DNA of 64,000 nt from VBAS01 sp963773465 (GCA_963773465.1 CAVZBF010000004.1:1674001-1738000), one strand, 5' to 3'. Shown: positions 1 to 9,095, numbered from the stretch's first letter. Made by a program: numbers and translations. Notes: generated by a model from the sequence alone, not told the origin.

Positions 1-2
1 CC

Positions 3-755
3 AATTTGTACAGGTCAACCAATCACAGTTATAAAAGACAAGCAAGGAATTATGCAAAGCTTTTGCGTGAATATCCGGTAAAAGACTCTGCAGGCTTATT
101 TTATGCTGACAATTGGGTAGGAACTACAAACTTTACAATGCGTCGTCCCAACTTTGTTGTTATACATCATACTGCACAAAACAGTTGTGATTCGACATTG
201 CGAACATTTACATTACCAGGAACCGCTGTTAGTGCACATTATGTTATTTGCAAAACTGGCACAGTGTATCACATGCTTAACGACCTTTTTCGGGCACATC
301 ATGCGGGGCTTGGTAAATGGGGAAATGTATCCGATATGAATAGTGGCAGTATTGGGATCGAGATCGATAATAACGGAAACGAACCATTTACTGAACAACA
401 GATCAATAGCTTATTGCAACTTTTGGAAAGATTGAAAAAAGCATATAATATACCACAGGCAAATTTTATTGGTCACATGGATTGGGCACCAGGGCGAAAA
501 GTTGATCCCAGTCGTTATTTTTCGTGGCAGCCATTGGCCGAAAAGGGATTTGGCTATTGGTATGATACAAGTAATATCGAAGTGCCGGTTGACTTTAATC
601 CATTACAAGCGTTAAGAATTATTGGGTATAATATTAATAAGCCGGAGATAGCGATCCAATCCTATAAAATTCATTTTGTACCGCAGGACACAACCAGGGT
701 GATCAATGAGGCAGATAAAAAAATTTTATTTGACCTGATGAGAAAGTATCAATAA
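3..755 (+). CDS. N-acetylmuramoyl-L-alanine amidase (Amidase_2/PGRP fold), 5' end cut by window
   Basis: A zinc amidase that would cleave the lactyl-Ala bond in peptidoglycan or muropeptides. The zinc-ligand signatures of the family are visible: FVVIHHTA near the start of the domain, RAHHAG in the middle, and GHMDWAPGRKVDP at the end, where the His and Asp ligands lie. The reading frame is open to the left edge and the first start-like codon is a TTG at base 6, so the true N-terminus, probably with a signal peptide or lipobox, lies outside the window. About 70 C-terminal residues follow the domain and may bind the wall. Confidence 0.85.
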   Translation, partial: NLYRSTNHSYKRQARNYAKLLREYPVKDSAGLFYADNWVGTTNFTMRRPNFVVIHHTAQNSCDSTLRTFTLPGTAVSAHYVICKTGTVYHMLNDLFRAHHAGLGKWGNVSDMNSGSIGIEIDNNGNEPFTEQQINSLLQLLERLKKAYNIPQANFIGHMDWAPGRKVDPSRYFSWQPLAEKGFGYWYDTSNIEVPVDFNPLQALRIIGYNINKPEIAIQSYKIHFVPQDTTRVINEADKKILFDLMRKYQ

Positions 756-765
756 AATTATTGTT

Positions 766-1698
766 ATGGAGTTTGGAAGAGTCGAAGAACATGAATTGAA
801 CAACATTGATTTTTCATTGGCAAAAGAACCCACCTTCAATAAGAAGATACTAACCGGTAAGGCTGCCAAACATCCGAAAGTATATCTCGGCTGTGCCAAG
901 TGGGGCAGACCGGAATGGGTTGGAAAAATTTATCCGCAAAAAACAAAAGAGAAAAATTTCTTACAACATTATGTAGAGCATTACAATTGCATTGAATTAA
1001 ATATAACACATTATAAAATATACGGCGCAGCCGGCACAGGCAAATGGAAAGACAAGGCAAAAGGAAGAGATTTTCTTTTCTGTCCTAAAATGTACCAGGG
1101 AATTACTCATCGCGGAACACTAAAAGGAAAAGAATTTTTGACAAGAGAGTTTCTTCGTGGTGTGAAAGGTTTTGAAGAACATCTTGGTCCCATCTTCGTG
1201 CAGGTAAGCGATACGTTTTCTCCGAACAGAAAAGAAGATCTGTTCAAGTTCATGTTATCGCTGCCCAACGAGTTACAATTTTTTCTTGAAGTACGGCATC
1301 CTGCGTGGTTTAGTAAAGAAAAAGAAAGAGAGGAACTGTTTGAATTTTTACGTGCAAATAATATGGGAGCTGTAATTACTGATACCGCCGGTAGAAGAGA
1401 TTGTGCACACATGCGCTTAACTATTCCTAAAGCATTTATTCGTTTTGTAGGAAATAGTTTGCACCCGACGGATTACAACAGAGCTGACACATGGGTTCAA
1501 AGAATGAAATATTGGCTGGATCACGGGTTGAAAGAGCTCTATTTTTTTATGCATATGCACGATGAAGCCACTTCACCGGAACTGACGGTTTATTTGGTAG
1601 ATAAAATAAATAAAGAGTGCGGTTTGAATTTAATAAAACCAAAGTTTATTGACGAAACACCGCTTAAAAAGAATATACAGAAAGGATTATTTGATTAA
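766..1698 (+). CDS. DUF72 family protein (YecE-like)
   Basis: A 310-residue protein of the DUF72 (YecE) family, a TIM-barrel-like family with no settled biochemical role. The diagnostic opening is visible at about residues 40-75: YLGCAKWGRPEWVGKIYP followed by FLQHYVEHYNCIELN. A later stretch with FFLEVRHPAWF and the C-terminal FFMHMHDEATSP also fit. It starts 10 bases after the amidase stop and probably shares its transcript. Its end overlaps by 4 bases the convergent umuC reading frame. Confidence 0.85.
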   Translation: MEFGRVEEHELNNIDFSLAKEPTFNKKILTGKAAKHPKVYLGCAKWGRPEWVGKIYPQKTKEKNFLQHYVEHYNCIELNITHYKIYGAAGTGKWKDKAKGRDFLFCPKMYQGITHRGTLKGKEFLTREFLRGVKGFEEHLGPIFVQVSDTFSPNRKEDLFKFMLSLPNELQFFLEVRHPAWFSKEKEREELFEFLRANNMGAVITDTAGRRDCAHMRLTIPKAFIRFVGNSLHPTDYNRADTWVQRMKYWLDHGLKELYFFMHMHDEATSPELTVYLVDKINKECGLNLIKPKFIDETPLKKNIQKGLFD

Positions 1699-2976
1699 CT
1701 TACTTGATACAGCTCATCCCATCTTGTGGTATACCTCGGGCTTCTCAGTTCTTGTCGCATCTTCCAGTCTCTTGTTGTGCCGCTTGCTGCAAACTTTAAT
1801 ACATCGTCCCGCTGGCTGAAGTTGATATTATCGATCATATCCATAAGCTTTCTTTCACAGTTTTTATTTTCTGATAAAAATAGATTGCCCTGTATCGACA
1901 TATCAGGAACAATACCACTTAACACGACGCCTGCCTTTTTATAGAACCTGCCTTTTTCATATAATTTATCAACAAGTGCAACAGCAGGTTTTATTAGTTC
2001 ATTGGTAAACGAAGTTGCCGTTGGCAGTGTTGTATAATCAGAATGAGTAGCGCCGCGGAAATTAACGTTGTGGTTTTCTTCTTTTGCTACTACAAATACA
2101 TTTATGATCCTGGCAGCACTGTGTTGTCTTCTTAATTTTTCTGCAGCTCTTGAGGTGTACGTGGCAACGGCTTCTTTTATGGAATCAATATCACTTACAG
2201 GGTTTCCAAACATTCTTGTCGTCGCTATCATTTTTTTATTTATCAATTCATCCTCCATTTCTTTGGGAGCTGATACCCTTTAATTCACGCACCAACCGGA
2301 TGCCTACTACTCCACCAAGATGTGTATGAGCAAATTCTTCGCTAAGATTTCTTAATTGCCATGCATCATAAATGCCCCACACTTCTTTTAGTTTATTTGC
2401 ATATTGATAACCTACTCCCCAAATATCGCTTACCGGTGTTTTGTGCAAAGCCGCACTGATCTTTTCTTCCGTATCAAGTACCATTACGCAATCTGTTATA
2501 TGTTTATTTTTTTTTGCCATGCGATTTGCCAGCTTTGCTAAAACTTTAGTAGGCGCTACCCCAACGGAAACTTTAATTCCTGTCCAACTTTCTACAGTTG
2601 TTCTTATTTCTTTGGCAATTGCAGGCAGGTCTTCCAATGGAAAAATGTCGAGATCAACAAAAGCTTCATCTACTGAATAAACCTCTACATTTTTTTTACC
2701 CAGCATTATTCGCAATGTTTCCATTACCCGCCAGCTCAGGTCGCCATATAAATTATAGTTGGAAGAAAAAACTGCAACATCATGTTTTTCTATCAGTGGC
2801 TTCGCCATGAAATAAGGGCCGGCCATTTCAACGCCCAACTTTTTTGCTTCGTCACTTCTTGAAACAATACAGCCATCATTATTGCTTAATACAACAACGG
2901 GCTTCTTGTCAAGATGGGGCTTGAATAACCTTTCGCAGGAACAATAAAAATTATTACAATCAACAATTGCTTTCAT
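1695..2976 (-). pseudogene. umuC: Y-family DNA polymerase UmuC, split by a +1 frameshift
   Basis: Error-prone translesion polymerase subunit. The N-terminal piece (2248-2976) starts MKAIVDCNNFYCSCE and holds the catalytic YSVDEAF motif. The C-terminal little-finger piece (1695-2258) begins MEDELINKKMIATTRMFG in another frame. Removing one A from the minus-strand CAAAGAAATGG at about 2258-2264 joins them into one protein of normal length (about 425 residues). The start at 2976 is chosen because homologues begin there; a longer ORF to 3012 runs into umuD. The start overlaps the umuD stop by 4 bases, the classic umuDC arrangement. It is either a real frameshift mutation or a sequence error. Confidence 0.85.
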
Positions 2977-3407
2977 TGTAATGAATGAATAGAATAAACA
3001 ACAACTCCCCACATTTTGAAATCACTGAATTCTGCAACATTAATTGGCTTATACCTGTTGTTATCAGGGATCAAAAATGCGGAAGAAAAATTTTGATGAT
3101 ACCTGCGCACCAATAACTCTCCATTCAATATGGCAACTATGATTTTTCCATTCACCAGTTTCAATGAACGGTCAACAATTAAAATATCACCATCAAAAAT
3201 GCCGGCTTCCTGCATCGCATCGCCTTTCATTCTAAAAAAATAAGTAGCAGGTTTATTATGAACCAACTGCTCATTCAGATCAATGCCACGTTCCATATAA
3301 TCATCAGCGGCGGCGCCAAACCCGGTGGCATTTGCTGTTTTCACTTCTTTTTGGGTGAATTGCTTTGTTCCCTTATAAGCAGCCCCATAAAATTCTTCTC
3401 CTTCCAT
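2973..3407 (-). CDS. umuD: UmuD-like S24 peptidase homologue with both catalytic residues replaced
   Basis: A 144-residue LexA/UmuD-fold protein, normally the RecA-induced self-cleaving partner of UmuC. The family block reads FFRMKGDAMQEAGIFDGDILIVDR. The catalytic Ser of the GDSM motif is Ala here (residue 64, codon GCG). The general-base Lys in GEFTVKK is Arg (GELLVRR, residue 101, codon CGC). The cleavage-site region reads ATGFGAAADDY, with Thr-Gly where E. coli UmuD has Cys-Gly. Autocleavage therefore looks impossible, although the fold is intact. It lies directly upstream of umuC and overlaps it by 4 bases. Confidence 0.85.
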   Translation of the reverse strand: MEGEEFYGAAYKGTKQFTQKEVKTANATGFGAAADDYMERGIDLNEQLVHNKPATYFFRMKGDAMQEAGIFDGDILIVDRSLKLVNGKIIVAILNGELLVRRYHQNFSSAFLIPDNNRYKPINVAEFSDFKMWGVVVYSIHSLQ

Positions 3408-3464
3408 AAAAAAATATTTTTCTAAAATAAAGTTGATAAAATTTTTTGATATAAACTAAAAAGA

Positions 3465-3482
3465 TTAGTAAATTTATACTAA
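3465..3482. promoter_or_regulatory. Inverted repeat TTAGTA-N6-TACTAA between divergent umuD and 2H genes
   Basis: Perfect 6-base arms TTAGTA and TACTAA with spacer AATTTA. It lies in the 100-base gap between the leftward umuDC pair and the rightward 2H phosphoesterase gene. The position suits an operator for a LexA-like or other HTH regulator of both units. No regulator is identified; assignment as an SOS box is inference. Confidence 0.45.
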
Positions 3483-3483
3483 A

Positions 3484-3491
3484 TAATTTTG
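3484..3491 (+). promoter_or_regulatory. Putative -7 box TAATTTTG
   Basis: Matches the Bacteroidota -7 consensus TAnnTTTG, 17 bases before the ATG at 3508. It abuts the dyad at 3465-3482, so a protein bound there would block it. No convincing -33 box was seen. Confidence 0.4.
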
Positions 3492-3507
3492 TACCAAAAT
3501 CAGGAGG

Positions 3508-4226
3508 ATGGGTTATGCAATTACAATCAGTTACCACGTTACGATCCCGGGTTACCGGATCTTTGAATACCTGCTGGTATTAAATCCGCATGAAGAATTG
3601 CGGAACAAGATCATGAAAGTGAAGCAGGAGTTTTACAATGAATATAAAGCGCCGTCAGCCTTAGGTGGCAAGCCGCATATTACATTGGTAAATTTTCTTC
3701 AGTATGAAATGATGGAAGAAAGATTAGTGAACCGCTTAAAAGTTGTAGCGATGGGTTTTCACCCGATCAAAGTGGAACTAAAGGATTTTGGGAGCTTTCC
3801 AAGTCATACTATATATATAAATGTAGTCAGCAAAGTTCCCGTGCAAACTTGGTAAAAGAAGTGAGAAAAGAAACGCAGCGCTTAATGAAGCTGAATGATG
3901 AGAATAAACCTCATTTTATTCTTGAACCATATATCACTATTGCAAGAAAATTACAACCCTGGCAATATGAAAAAGGATGGCTTGAGTACAGCAATAGAAA
4001 TTTTACCGGGAGATTTATTGCTGATGGAATGTTATTGTTAAAAAGACCGCTTGATGAAATGAAAATACCAGGTGCTGCAAAGATTCGAATTTCAAAATTT
4101 GCCGGTGACAACGAAGCAGGGAGAATTATTTATGTAACCAGCACTGTTATACATACTATCATGCGTTATGTTGACGTCAAGGACACTCTTGTACGTTCAG
4201 TAATTCTATTCACCATTAACCATTAA
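3508..4226 (+). pseudogene. 2'-5' RNA ligase / 2H phosphoesterase family protein, frameshifted
   Basis: Two reading frames (3508-3855 and 3849-4226) together give one 2H phosphoesterase (LigT-like), a family acting on 2'-5' or cyclic phosphates. The first HxT motif is KPHITLVNF. The second, expected as PHxTIA, reads EPYITIARKL, so its catalytic His is Tyr. The pieces join if one A is restored in GTGCAAACTTGG at about 3845-3847. AGGAGG sits directly against the ATG at 3508, unusually close for a ribosome binding site. The last 40 or so codons run into a dispersed repeat (4184-4210), so the native C-terminus is probably replaced. Confidence 0.75.
4184..4210 (+). repeat. Dispersed repeat, copy A (CACTCTTGTACGTTC family)
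   Basis: Twenty-seven bases match 13016-13042 with a single A/G difference. Part of the same element (GTGCGACGCAA side) occurs inverted at 10684-10702. It overlaps the 3' end of the 2H phosphoesterase reading frame. Confidence 0.75.
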
Positions 4227-4344
4227 ACCTTTTCAACTTATTTCCCATGTCAGAAAAACTTAAACAAGATCACTATCAAAGTAATTCCAAAGGATCATGA
4301 ATCTCTCAAAGTCTCCACCACAAGGATTTAGAAGACGGCATCTC

Positions 4345-5390
4345 AATACTTGCAAGGCAGAGGAGCACAGATCAATACAAAGAATAAGTTTACTGAAAAA
4401 TGAAACAACAAAAGAACATATTGAAGCATAGATGATTGGGAAGAATCAAATGTGCCAACTCAATACCTGGAACAGGAATCAAAAACAATAGTAAACAAAG
4501 TGGAAAGCCCTGATGTAGGAATGATGTACAGCATGAATCCTTATGCAGGTTGTGAGCATGGATGTATCTATTGTTATGCACGAAATGTGCATGAATACTG
4601 GGGTTATAGCGCCGGACTTGATTTTGAAAGAAAGATCATCGTAAAAAAAAATGCACCGCAATTGTTGCGAAAATTTTTAATGCATCCGAAATGGGATGCA
4701 ACACCCATCATGCTGAGCGGCAATACGGATTGTTACCAACCGGCTGAACAAAAATATCGGTTGACAAGAGGGTTACTGGAAGTATGCAATGAATTCAACC
4801 AGCCGGTGGGTATTCTTACAAAAAATTCATGGATACTAAAAGACAAAGATGTGTTGCAGGAAATGGCAAAAAAGAAAATTGTTTCAGCCATGGTTTCTAT
4901 TACTTCTTTTAATGAAGACCTGAGAAGAGTGATGGAACCAAGAACAACAACGGCCAAACAAAAATTAAAAGTGATAAAAGAATTAAGCACTGCCGGTGTA
5001 CGCATGGGCATCATGATGGGGCCAATGATACCGGGATTGAATGAACATGAAATGCAAAGGATCATGAAAGCAGCAAAAGATAACGGGGCAACATTTACTG
5101 CTTATACTTTTATCCGGTTAAATGGTGCTATCAAATTTTTATTTCATGACTGGCTGTATAAAAATTTTCCTGACCGTGCAGATAAGGTTTGGCATTTGAT
5201 TGAGAACAGCCATGATGGAAAAGTGAATGACAGCCGTTGGGGTGTACGTATGCGTGGCGAAGGAAATATTGCACAAATGGTTGCGCAACAATATAAAAAA
5301 TATGGAAAGCTGTATGGCATGAATGCGGAGGAGTGGAGTTTGGATAGAAGTATATTTAGAAGACCGGGAGGACAGGGGAGATTGTTTTAA
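4345..5390 (+). CDS. PA0069-family radical SAM protein, damaged 5' end
   Basis: Radical SAM enzyme of the PA0069/SPL-like group, function unproven. The 4Fe-4S motif CEHGCIYC follows MMYSMNPYAGC. The intact frame opens at a GTG at 4452 and runs 312 residues. Upstream, coding sequence typical of the family N-terminus (YLQGRGAQINT, then NETTKEHIE and IDDWEE) continues from about 4345. It is interrupted by an extra A at 4392 and a missing base after 4427, and a TAG lies in frame at 4329-4331. The native start is therefore lost or obscured. The domain itself is complete, so activity from the GTG start is possible. Confidence 0.75.
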
Positions 5391-5425
5391 AATAGATAAT
5401 TTTATATTAGTAACTAGACGGCAGC

Positions 5426-6562
5426 ATGAGTAAAGCTTCTAATAAAAAAGTATTTCGCCTTCCAGATCATTCGTTAGCAAAGATTGCCCTTTATAAAAGA
5501 TATTTAGCTATTTATTTTAACGTACTTGCAAATACTCCATTTAAAAATATCTACTTGCTAGACTTGTTTGCCGGAGAAGGTCGGGATATTGACGGGAAAG
5601 CATGCAGTTCAGTTGCTGCAATTGAAGCATTAAAAAACCATTTTGAAACTGCGAGATCCGTTTGCAAAAGCGTTATAGTTTTTTTTAATGATTTTGGAAA
5701 CTCTGTAATTGAAAAAGATCAAAAAAAAATTGATAGAGTTAAGAAATTCACCGAAGAATTGAAGTTGCCCAATCAATATAAGGTTATTTATTCGTCTGAA
5801 AATTTTGAAACTATTACAATCAAAATAATACAAAGACTTAATAAGCTTGAACCGGATGAAAAGGCCTTTTGCTTTATTGATCCTTGGGGTTATAAGTATT
5901 CGAAACCTCAAGTGCTAAGAGACTTTTTATCAAACGGTAGGACAGAAATGTTATTATTCATACCAATTTGCTTTATGCATAGATTTGCAGCTAAGGCCTT
6001 GAAGGATGAGGATTATACTGAAGGCCAACATATTGAAGAATTTATAACTGAACTATATGAAAATGAAGTGCCAGATATAAAGAATCAGGTCAGGTTTATT
6101 AAAGGCATCCAAAAACAATTTAAGAAATATCTGAAAGTTGAATATGTAGATGTATTATTTATTGAAAAAGAGACTAACCAGTATTTTGCTTTGTATTTCT
6201 TTTCAAATAGTAAAAGAGGATTTCAAAAAATGTTAGAAGCCAAGTGGTCTATTGATGAAAAGGATGGAAGAGCTTTTTCAGTTAATAGGAGTCAATTGAG
6301 TCAAGATTTGTTCAGCAGTATTGACCATGAAGATTATAGTTACTTGCTTTTCGAGGAATTGAAGAGAAAAAAAATTATGACAAATCAACAAATATTTGAT
6401 TTCGGATTAGAAAATAATCATTTGCCTAAACACAGTAAAAAAGTATTAGATGAGCTTAAAAGAGATGATAAAATTAAAATAGTGACAGAGAGCGGAATCG
6501 ATGCTCCTGGTTACTATTTGGAAGATAACCATTTGAAAAAAGTATTTATTAAGCTGATATAA
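5426..6562 (+). CDS. tcmP: Three-Cys-motif partner protein TcmP
   Basis: A 378-residue protein of the TcmP family, named for its habit of sitting beside three-Cys-motif (DUF5131) proteins, exactly as here: the partner begins 10 bases downstream. Near residues 43-53 it reads YLLDLFAGEGRD, which resembles SAM-binding motif I of Rossmann methyltransferases, and later FCFIDPWGYK resembles a motif IV region. The role is not established. The C-terminal third looks like a winged-helix segment (TNQQIFDFGLENNHLP). AT content is higher than in neighbours, compatible with horizontal gain with the Shedu-like gene (inference). Confidence 0.75.
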   Translation: MSKASNKKVFRLPDHSLAKIALYKRYLAIYFNVLANTPFKNIYLLDLFAGEGRDIDGKACSSVAAIEALKNHFETARSVCKSVIVFFNDFGNSVIEKDQKKIDRVKKFTEELKLPNQYKVIYSSENFETITIKIIQRLNKLEPDEKAFCFIDPWGYKYSKPQVLRDFLSNGRTEMLLFIPICFMHRFAAKALKDEDYTEGQHIEEFITELYENEVPDIKNQVRFIKGIQKQFKKYLKVEYVDVLFIEKETNQYFALYFFSNSKRGFQKMLEAKWSIDEKDGRAFSVNRSQLSQDLFSSIDHEDYSYLLFEELKRKKIMTNQQIFDFGLENNHLPKHSKKVLDELKRDDKIKIVTESGIDAPGYYLEDNHLKKVFIKLI

Positions 6563-6571
6563 TCTATCATT

Positions 6572-7304
6572 ATGGCTCAATCATCTATCGAATGGACTGA
6601 AATGACCTGGAATCCAACAACAGGTTGCAACAAAATTTCAGCCGGGTGTAAGCATTGTTATGCAGAAGTTATGGCCCGGCGCTTGCAAGCAATGGGTATT
6701 GAGAAATATAAAGATGGATTTAAACTTGCAATTCATGAAGATTCAGTTTTAACTCCATATAGCTGGAAATCGCCAAAAATTGTTTTTGTAAACTCTATGA
6801 GTGATTTATTTCATAAGAATGTACCAATGGATTTTATAAAAAAGGTATTTCATACAATGAATAATATGTCCTCAACATACATTTCAAATTTTGACAAAGC
6901 GTTCTGATATTTTATTACACCATCATAAAGAGCTTAATTGGACCCATAATATCTGGATGGGAGTATCTATAGAAGATAAAAGAGTTAAATATCGGATTGA
7001 TGATTTACGGAGGACAAATGCAAAAACTAAATTTCTGTCGTGCGAACCATTAATTGCGCCGTTGCATAGATTGAATCTTAAAAAGATAGATTGGGTAATA
7101 GTAGGGGGTGAAAGTGGAAGAAAACCAAGGCCAATGGAGGTTGATTGGGTGTTAGATATTCAACAGCAATGTGAAAAGGCAAAAGTGGCTTTCTTTTTTA
7201 AACAATGGGGTGGAACTAATAAAAAGAAAGCGGGAAGGACTCTAAATGGAAAAACTTATGATGCGATGCCTGCTTTAGATGTATTAGAAGAAGTATCTTA
7301 TTAA
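6572..7304 (+). pseudogene. Three-Cys-motif protein (DUF5131, phage Gp37/Gp68-like), frameshifted
   Basis: Family signature CNKISAGCKHCYAE (Cys 19, 26, 29) with MTWNPTTGC before it; the fold is radical-SAM-like and phages also carry it. The frame breaks after VFHTMNN. Removing the extra A at 6866 restores CPQHTFQILTKRSDILL and runs into the second frame (6891-7304), which holds NIWMGVSIED and FFFKQWGG, both typical of the family. The whole would be about 243 residues. It forms a pair with tcmP and its 3' end overlaps the convergent Shedu-like gene by 21 bases. Confidence 0.8.
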
Positions 7305-8537
7305 GTTTTTTAAAATTAGTGCGGCTTCCCTATCCTTAAGTCTAATGGACATTTCTTTTATCAATTCGTCATAAGTTATGATTTTTACTCCATCATTATT
7401 TATTGCAATCAGATGCCGCCATTCTTTTAATGAAATAGACGGGGTTCTGCCGATAACAAGCCTCAAAGATGGCTCAAAATATTCTATTCCACTCTTAGCA
7501 AACTTTCTTTTAACGGAATCATTATCCAATATTTTTTTATAGTTTTTAAGCTGTTGCTTTGCGGCAAAAACTTCATTGCAAAAAACAGGAATATCTCTAT
7601 ACGTTCTTGCCAGTTTTAAATTGGCCTTTTTGATTTCAAATAATTCCCAATCATTTTCAATACTATTTCGTAGGAAAACATCTAATCTTCTATTACTCCC
7701 TTTTATATCAATTTCCGGGAATTTTAACCAGATTTGTGTTTCAATTTTGTCATAACGTGGGCCAAAAATTTCGCGGTAATTGTTTCTTAAAAAACCTTCT
7801 AGTTGATCCTCCCTATTACTTCTTTCAATTAAGGAAGAAAATTCAGACAGTATGCTAGATTCCTTGGTATTTACATATACTGGTTCATACAAGTGTTTTC
7901 CTTCTTTAAATACGCCGCTAATTAAGTTTTTTTCTTGTGTGAAGTAATTTGCTTTTATGCCTTCTGCATTAAGGTTGATTGATAATCCATCGGTATATGA
8001 AGAAAGAAATTTTTCGAATAAGCTCGCAGCCTTTCCAAAATCGCGGTCAATAAAGGAATCATACGAACCAACAAATAGTACATGTGGTTTTATTTTAGCT
8101 GTTGTAATCAGCTCTTTATATTGTGGAAATAGAATCTCACGATAATCGTCTTCTGTAAAACCTGAAAAGTTCGTTAAGAAACCTATGGACTGGAGCTTTC
8201 TGTCCTTTTTTAACACTTCAGATACTATACCCCAATATCCCGTTTGGTTTCTATACTGCTTGCTGATTTTATCTAGAACCGCTTTTAGTTTTTCCTTTTC
8301 AATTCTTAATTCCTTTACTTTATTCAAAATTTCAATCGGCTGATAATTAAAAACGTAAACGCTATGTAAGCTCTCTCCGTATGAATCAATTAGAGGGTGA
8401 AAATAGACATCTTCGTCATGAACATTTGGAAGAGCTTCTAGTTCTTCTCCTGTTTCTTCAAAAAAGCTTTTAGTGAATGATTTAAAAGCGGATTTGTCAA
8501 ATCTAGAAAGGAGTGTTTGTAACAGCAACTTATCCAT
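7284..8537 (-). CDS. Shedu-like nuclease (DUF4263, SduA-type), putative anti-phage protein
   Basis: A 417-residue protein whose C-terminal half fits the Shedu/DUF4263 PD-(D/E)xK nuclease. LEGFLRNNYREIFG leads into RRLDVFL (Asp 286) and ELFEIKKA (Glu 301, Lys 303), the D...ExK core. The roughly 240-residue N-terminal part is not recognised; such regions vary between Shedu proteins and are thought to sense the trigger. The start is the ATG at 8537 (MDKLLLQTLL); the longer frame to 8600 lacks support. Convergent with the DUF5131 gene; together with TcmP it suggests a small defence cluster (inference). Confidence 0.65.
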   Translation of the reverse strand: MDKLLLQTLLSRFDKSAFKSFTKSFFEETGEELEALPNVHDEDVYFHPLIDSYGESLHSVYVFNYQPIEILNKVKELRIEKEKLKAVLDKISKQYRNQTGYWGIVSEVLKKDRKLQSIGFLTNFSGFTEDDYREILFPQYKELITTAKIKPHVLFVGSYDSFIDRDFGKAASLFEKFLSSYTDGLSINLNAEGIKANYFTQEKNLISGVFKEGKHLYEPVYVNTKESSILSEFSSLIERSNREDQLEGFLRNNYREIFGPRYDKIETQIWLKFPEIDIKGSNRRLDVFLRNSIENDWELFEIKKANLKLARTYRDIPVFCNEVFAAKQQLKNYKKILDNDSVKRKFAKSGIEYFEPSLRLVIGRTPSISLKEWRHLIAINNDGVKIITYDELIKEMSIRLKDREAALILKNLIRYFF

Positions 8538-8670
8538 TTTACTAATGTACGTAATCGAAAAGAAAGAGTTTTTAAGTGAACTAGGTGTAGCAAAAAACAC
8601 TATCCTGAATACTTTTTTTAAAAATACTTCCCCAAAAATTTGGCAACATCAATAAATTATTTTCATCTTT

Positions 8671-8680
8671 GCATCCGCTA
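8671..8680 (+). promoter_or_regulatory. Possible -7 region before small ORF (CATCTTTGCA at 8664-8673)
   Basis: CATCTTTG ends at 8671 and differs from TAnnTTTG by one base. A TTTGG lies 20-odd bases upstream (8638-8642), a plausible -33 element. Together they would start a transcript about 15 bases before the ORF at 8692. Confidence 0.3.
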
Positions 8681-8691
8681 AAGTAAAAAAC

Positions 8692-8778
8692 ATGTTACGC
8701 AGACAGCTACATATTGAATCAGCGAATTGGTTTAGTTCCAAGGGCGACTATACTAATTGCGGGGCATGTTCTGAATAA
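8692..8778 (+). CDS. 28-codon small ORF, possible leader peptide
   Basis: ATG to TAA, encoding a short peptide that begins MLRRQLHIES and ends DYTNCGACSE. No family recognised. Its last codons (TGC GGG GCA) form the 5' arm of a structure that competes with the terminator at 8808-8832, the layout of a leader-peptide attenuator. No run of one amino acid points to a specific tRNA being sensed. It could also be non-coding. Confidence 0.35.
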   Translation: MLRRQLHIESANWFSSKGDYTNCGACSE

Positions 8779-8832
8779 GTGTAAAAACGAATTCGATATA
8801 ACACAGGCCCCGCAAGAGATTGCGGGGTTTTT
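8759..8832 (+). terminator. Intrinsic terminator with overlapping anti-terminator stem
   Basis: Terminator: CCCCGCA (8808-8814), loop AGAGAT, TGCGGGG (8821-8827), then TTTTT. Competing stem: GCGGGGC (8759-8765) is fully complementary to GCCCCGC (8807-8813), so the two hairpins exclude each other. The upstream arm lies inside the 28-codon ORF, so a translating ribosome would favour termination. Confidence 0.65.
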
Positions 8833-8838
8833 AATGTC

Positions 8839-8878
8839 AGAACCAGGATTTGATTGATTAAAAAAGATTATTAGGAAA
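8839..8878 (+). repeat. Dispersed repeat GAACCAGGATTT...GATTA
   Basis: Shares GAACCAGGATTT, GATTAAAAAAGATTA and AGGAAA with the tandem copy at 9674-9735. Similar sequence is common between genes of Bacteroidota (from general knowledge). Confidence 0.6.
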
Positions 8879-8975
8879 ATGGGAAGTTTGTTTATGAAAT
8901 AAACGTCTTTACTGAATCTAATAACTTAAATAACTAAAAGTGCTGAAACAAATACGACATAAACGATTTAGAACG

Positions 8976-9095
8976 ATGAATGAACTATCATCATCGATCA
9001 GTTGCCAATGGTGTGCGATGGAGCAGAAGAGCATTGTGTCCACAGGTATTGATTATAATGATATTCATAAGCGGCCGGATTGTATCTATACATAA
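8976..9095 (+). CDS. 39-codon small ORF, possible second leader peptide
   Basis: ATG to TAA, beginning MNELSSSISCQWCAMEQ and ending HKRPDCIYT. No family recognised. Like the ORF at 8692, it ends with a Cys codon a few codons before the stop, and its 3' part (CGG CCG) forms the 5' arm of a stem that competes with the following terminator. No clear ribosome binding site. Confidence 0.3.
   Translation: MNELSSSISCQWCAMEQKSIVSTGIDYNDIHKRPDCIYT

Noticed and set aside
5426..6562. TcmP as an ordinary DNA methyltransferase
   Set aside because: Motif I is suggestive, but no DPPY/NPPY-type catalytic motif is present; the DUF5131 neighbour identifies it as TcmP.
8692..8832. tmRNA or tRNA-like RNA ending in GCCCCGC
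   Set aside because: The 55-base span between GCGGGGC and GCCCCGC has no T-arm or D-arm pairing; competing terminator hairpins explain it better.
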